Shown piece after piece: positions 6,077 to 8,950 of a stretch of 8,950 bases of DNA. The stretch is taken from assembly GCA_016875755.1 (NCBI GenBank), contig VGOX01000067.1, forward strand, positions 1 through 8,950. The letters run 5' to 3'. Positions within the stretch are counted from its first letter, which is position 1, and the number at the start of each line of letters is the position of its first letter. This DNA is from Chloroflexota bacterium (GTDB taxonomy: Bacteria > Chloroflexota > Anaerolineae > Anaerolineales > Villigracilaceae). Position numbers and translations under genes: made by a program. The notes beneath the pieces were generated by a model. That model was not told the DNA's origin, did no database searches, and was given only the letters and a program-made list of their open reading frames with translations.

Positions 6077-6961
6077 ATGGCGCAGGCTACTGCTTTAAAC
6101 AGTCCGAGGTCAACCACAAGCTGGAAAGTCTGGCTCGGCGTTGTCCCTTTTTTTCTGTTTGCAATTCTTTTTCTGCTCCTGCCGTCGTTTCGATTGCTGA
6201 CGGCAAGTTTCTCGACACCAGATGGATCCTTTACCCTCGATAATATCCGTCAATTGTTTACTGAACCACTGATCGTTAATTCCTATAAAATGAGTATTCA
6301 GATCAGTGCTGTGACAGCGCTTGGCGGTGGTTTTTTTGGATTCCTGCTTGCATACTCGGTAACGGTGGGCGGACTTCCAAAACCCTTGCGAACGGTCTTG
6401 ATTACTTTTTCAGGGGTTGCCTCCAATTTTGCAGGCGTTCCGCTTGCGTTTGCCTTTGTCGCTACGCTCGGAAGGCAGGGCTTTATTACTGCGATCTTGA
6501 AGAACGTTTTCAATATGGATGTCTATGATGCGGGTTTCAACCTGTATAGCTTTGTAGGGTTGAGCCTTGTTTACATGTATTTCCAATTCCCCCTGATGGT
6601 CCTGATTATGGCTCCAGCCCTGGATGGGCTGAAAAAAGAATGGCGCGAAGCTGCCGAAAACCTTGGTGCAAATACAACCCAGTATTGGTTGCGGATTGCC
6701 ATGCCCGTGCTTTTGCCCTCCATTCTTGGTTCGATGATTCTTTTATTTGGAAATGCCTTTGGAGCATACGCCACTGCCTACGCCCTGACGGGCGGCCGCA
6801 TCGGACTTGTAACCATTCAGATCGGTGCGCAGATTCGCGGCGATGTGCTATATAACCCCGGATTGGGATATGCCATGGCCGTGGGTATGGTGGTCATCAT
6901 GGCAGTATCATTGACCGGATATTCATTACTCCAAGCCAAGACAGAAAGGTGGTTGAAATGA
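6077..6961 (+). CDS. ABC importer permease, first subunit
   Basis: A 294-residue integral membrane protein of the binding-protein-dependent transport (BPD_transp_1) family. Hydrophobic segments are visible near residues 18-42, 74-97, 107-131, 155-180, 212-240 and 265-288, giving about six membrane spans. The cytoplasmic EAA loop that docks on the ATPase is REAAENLGA (190-198) followed by a downstream MP motif. The first span contains LLLPSFRLLTASF, typical of the polyamine/iron/phosphonate permease group. The frame is open from an ATG at 6014, but that start lies within a hairpin and lacks a ribosome site; the ATG at 6077 has AAGGATGTGAT (6065-6075) seven bases after its AAGGA core, nearly the full anti-16S match, and is preferred. 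The reading frame overlaps the next permease gene by four bases (ATGA). Confidence 0.9.
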   Translation: MAQATALNSPRSTTSWKVWLGVVPFFLFAILFLLLPSFRLLTASFSTPDGSFTLDNIRQLFTEPLIVNSYKMSIQISAVTALGGGFFGFLLAYSVTVGGLPKPLRTVLITFSGVASNFAGVPLAFAFVATLGRQGFITAILKNVFNMDVYDAGFNLYSFVGLSLVYMYFQFPLMVLIMAPALDGLKKEWREAAENLGANTTQYWLRIAMPVLLPSILGSMILLFGNAFGAYATAYALTGGRIGLVTIQIGAQIRGDVLYNPGLGYAMAVGMVVIMAVSLTGYSLLQAKTERWLK

Positions 6962-7788
6962 GTTTCCTTGCCCGTCTTCGCAAGTTTCCCTTCTGGGCCT
7001 GGTTTTGGTTCCTGTTGGGTGCCTTGTATTTTATTCTTCCGCTTTATGCCACGGTTGCTTTTTCTTTAAGCTGGGATCCAGCGGACCCATTTAAAGCCTA
7101 TGAACGCTCTTTTGGAGACTCGCGTTTCTGGAGAAGTTTTCTACTGTCAAATGGACTGGCGCTGGCAACCATTTTTGCATCCATTATTCTGGTTGTGCCA
7201 ACCGCCTATTGGATCAGGCTGAAACTTCCACAAGCGCGCCGTATTGTTGAATTCCTGACGTTAATGCCTTTTGTTGTTCCTGCCATCATCCTGGTTTTCG
7301 GCATGATCCGCATCTACAGCACGCCATTCACGATCCCATTCACCGACATTGTCTTAATGCGTCCGCTTACCAATTTCAGTCTGGGTACCAATATTTTGAT
7401 CGTAGCGGGTTACATGGTGCTTTCCATGCCGTATATGTATCGCTCTGTGGATACCGGCCTGCGCACCGTGGATATCCGTACCCTGACCGAAGCGGCTCAA
7501 AGCCTCGGCGCGAGCTGGTTCACCATTGTCACCCGCATCATCCTGCCAAATATCCGTACCGCTATGTTGAGCGGTGCGCTTTTGACATTTGCGATAGTCG
7601 TAGGAGAGGTGGTGCTCGCCTCTTTCCTCGGTGTGCCTGCATTTGGTCCATATCTCTTCCTACTCGGACAACACCGCGCGTATGAACCTGCTGCGCTTTC
7701 CTTTGTAAGTTTCCTGCTCACATGGGTTGCCATGGGCTTGATCCAACTTGTGTCTGGTGGGCATGGACAAGTTGCAGGCTCTCACTAA
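6958..7788 (+). CDS. ABC importer permease, second subunit
   Basis: A 276-residue membrane protein pairing with the upstream permease to form the translocation channel. Hydrophobic segments lie near 13-36, 60-82, 96-119, 141-161, 202-226 and 248-266. The EAA loop is TEAAQSLGA (177-185) with IILPNI after it. The frame is open from a GTG at 6949, but the ATG at 6958 gives the common ATGA overlap with the previous stop and is preceded by GAAAGGTGG at 6945-6953, a reasonable ribosome site. The C-terminus stops about ten residues after the last span, in a short Gly/His-containing tail, with no sign of truncation. The ATPase gene follows after 20 nt. Confidence 0.9.
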   Translation: MSFLARLRKFPFWAWFWFLLGALYFILPLYATVAFSLSWDPADPFKAYERSFGDSRFWRSFLLSNGLALATIFASIILVVPTAYWIRLKLPQARRIVEFLTLMPFVVPAIILVFGMIRIYSTPFTIPFTDIVLMRPLTNFSLGTNILIVAGYMVLSMPYMYRSVDTGLRTVDIRTLTEAAQSLGASWFTIVTRIILPNIRTAMLSGALLTFAIVVGEVVLASFLGVPAFGPYLFLLGQHRAYEPAALSFVSFLLTWVAMGLIQLVSGGHGQVAGSH

Positions 7789-7808
7789 ATCTTTGACGGA
7801 GAACCAAC

Positions 7809-8870
7809 ATGACACATCTTGCACTTAGAAACATTTCTAAAAACTTTGGGGATTTTGTCGCCGTCCGCGATTTCAATCTCGATGTGAAAAAAGGTGAGTT
7901 CGTATCTTTCCTTGGACCGTCAGGATGCGGAAAGACCACCACCCTGCGCATGATCGCAGGGTTTGAGATACCCTCGGCAGGTACGATCTCGCTCGAAAGT
8001 TTGGACATCACTGAAAAAGCCCCCAACCAGCGCAACGTCGGCATGGTCTTTCAATCCTATGCGCTTTTTCCCAACATGACCGTAGCGCAAAACATCGGGT
8101 TTGGCTTGCAGGTCCGCAAGGAAAAAGAATCAGATATCAAAGACCGCGTGAACGAAATGCTCTCCATCATCCACATGGAGGAAAAAGCGAACAGTTATCC
8201 GTATCAGCTCTCTGGCGGACAAATGCAGCGCGTCGCTCTCGCTCGTGCCTTGGCCATTCGTCCCGAAGTGTTGCTTCTCGACGAGCCTCTCTCCGCACTG
8301 GACGCGAAGATTCGCATCTCACTGCGTGCAGAGATCCGCAGTATTCAACAACGGCTTGGCATTACTGCCATTTATGTCACCCACGATCAGGAAGAAGCGC
8401 TTTCCCTTTCCGACCGCATCGTTGTCATGAATGCAGGTGAAATGGAACAGGTTGGTACACCGTTTGAGATTTACAACTTCCCAACCACCCGCTTTGTTGC
8501 GAACTTTGTCGGTTCATTGAACACAGCCGAAGCTGAGATCGTAGATCCAAGCAAGGGCGCGCTGGATATGGACGGCATCCGCCTTGAATCGACCAATGAT
8601 TTCAAGGGGATGAGCAAAGGGGACAAAGTCACAGTTGCGATCCGCCCTGAACGCCTGAGCTTCTTGTCCGAAGGCAAGAAGGAAAACGTGTTCGACGCCA
8701 AAGTCGAAAATATCACCTTCCTCGGGTCCGTTGTGCGGGTAGAAGTGATGATCGGCAAGCGCAAGTTCAGCATGGACACTTTCAACCGCCCCTCGCTCAG
8801 CTTGCCAAGTATTGGCGATGCCTGCAAAGTGACCTGCTCCGACAAAGCAGTCTTGATTTTGAAAGCCTGA
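7809..8870 (+). CDS. ABC importer ATP-binding subunit with C-terminal TOBE region
   Basis: A 353-residue cytoplasmic ATPase that powers the importer. All catalytic motifs are intact: Walker A GPSGCGKTT (36-44), Q-loop VFQSYALFP (80-88), signature LSGGQ (134-138), Walker B LLLDEP (155-160) with catalytic Glu159, D-loop SALD (162-165) and H-loop His192 in YVTHDQEEA. After about residue 235 comes the regulatory extension of the PotA/FbpC/MalK type, a TOBE_2 domain with AIRPERLSF near 280. That extension fits the polyamine, iron or phosphonate importer class and may respond to a regulator or to the substrate. GGAG at 7798-7801 serves as the ribosome site, seven bases before the ATG. A stem-loop follows 25 nt after the stop, so this is probably the last gene of the operon. 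Confidence 0.95.
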   Translation: MTHLALRNISKNFGDFVAVRDFNLDVKKGEFVSFLGPSGCGKTTTLRMIAGFEIPSAGTISLESLDITEKAPNQRNVGMVFQSYALFPNMTVAQNIGFGLQVRKEKESDIKDRVNEMLSIIHMEEKANSYPYQLSGGQMQRVALARALAIRPEVLLLDEPLSALDAKIRISLRAEIRSIQQRLGITAIYVTHDQEEALSLSDRIVVMNAGEMEQVGTPFEIYNFPTTRFVANFVGSLNTAEAEIVDPSKGALDMDGIRLESTNDFKGMSKGDKVTVAIRPERLSFLSEGKKENVFDAKVENITFLGSVVRVEVMIGKRKFSMDTFNRPSLSLPSIGDACKVTCSDKAVLILKA

Positions 8871-8895
8871 TCCGAAAAACTGAGTATTAAGGTAG

Positions 8896-8930
8896 AAGCG
8901 GTTCGCTGTATCCAAGATAGCGAACCGCTT
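8896..8930 (+). terminator. Probable transcription terminator hairpin after the importer operon
   Basis: Bases 8896-8907 (AAGCGGTTCGCT) and 8919-8930 are perfect reverse complements, extended by a G-T and a T-A pair inside, leaving a 7-nt loop. The downstream bases GTATTTG give only a weak T-run, so termination may be incomplete or factor-assisted. Its place 25 nt after the ATPase stop supports an operon end. Confidence 0.6.
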
Positions 8931-8944
8931 GTATTTGAGGTGTT

Positions 8945-8950
8945 ATGAAC
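8945..8950 (+). CDS. Possible start of a further gene, cut by the window end
   Basis: An ATG at 8945 follows GAGG at 8937-8940, a plausible though closely spaced Shine-Dalgarno. Only two codons (Met-Asn) are visible, so nothing can be said of the product. Its position after the hairpin suggests either a new unit or read-through from the importer operon. Confidence 0.3.

Overview
The window is about 9 kb of tightly packed bacterial DNA with every gene on the + strand. It holds nine clear coding regions, the first cut by the window edge, and possibly the first codons of a tenth. Base composition is moderate, Shine-Dalgarno sites are good, and there is a lipoprotein signal and a textbook sigma-70 promoter. 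No tRNA, rRNA, CRISPR array or insertion sequence is visible. The style of the proteins (a non-pyrrolysine MttB homologue, a GcvT-like FAD oxidoreductase tail, a divergent PfkB protein, a DUF47/PiT pair) fits an anaerobic or facultative Chloroflexota lineage such as Anaerolineae. That placement is inference; nothing here proves taxonomy.

Region 1 (1-3018) looks like methylated-amine/C1 metabolism. It starts with the C-terminal part of a GcvT-domain protein of the dimethylglycine/sarcosine dehydrogenase type. Next is a PfkB/ribokinase-fold protein whose sugar-binding Gly-Gly/Asn and catalytic Asp positions look substituted. It ends with a full-length MttB-family methyltransferase. The 66-nt gap between the first two genes is almost entirely heptamer repeats arranged as an inverted repeat.

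Region 2 (3056-4679) is a two-gene phosphate unit: a DUF47/PhoU-like protein and a PiT-family phosphate permease separated by one base. It follows mttB by only 37 nt, so it may be read through from the C1 genes.

Region 3 (4680-8870) is a complete ABC importer: substrate-binding lipoprotein, two permeases whose reading frames overlap by four bases, and an ATPase with a C-terminal TOBE region. It is the ferric iron/polyamine/2-aminoethylphosphonate type. It has its own promoter (TTGACT-17 nt-TAAAAT with an extended -10). One inverted repeat overlaps the -35 and another lies just after the -10, which suggests specific regulation. A strong GC hairpin between the binding-protein gene and the first permease probably sets unequal expression. 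A second hairpin closes the unit.

Taken together, the window could import and demethylate a small methylated amine or phosphonate and handle phosphate. The importer's substrate cannot be read from sequence alone. The most unusual points are the apparently kinase-dead PfkB protein beside mttB, the heptamer repeat that fills a promoter-sized gap, and the layered operator architecture before the importer.
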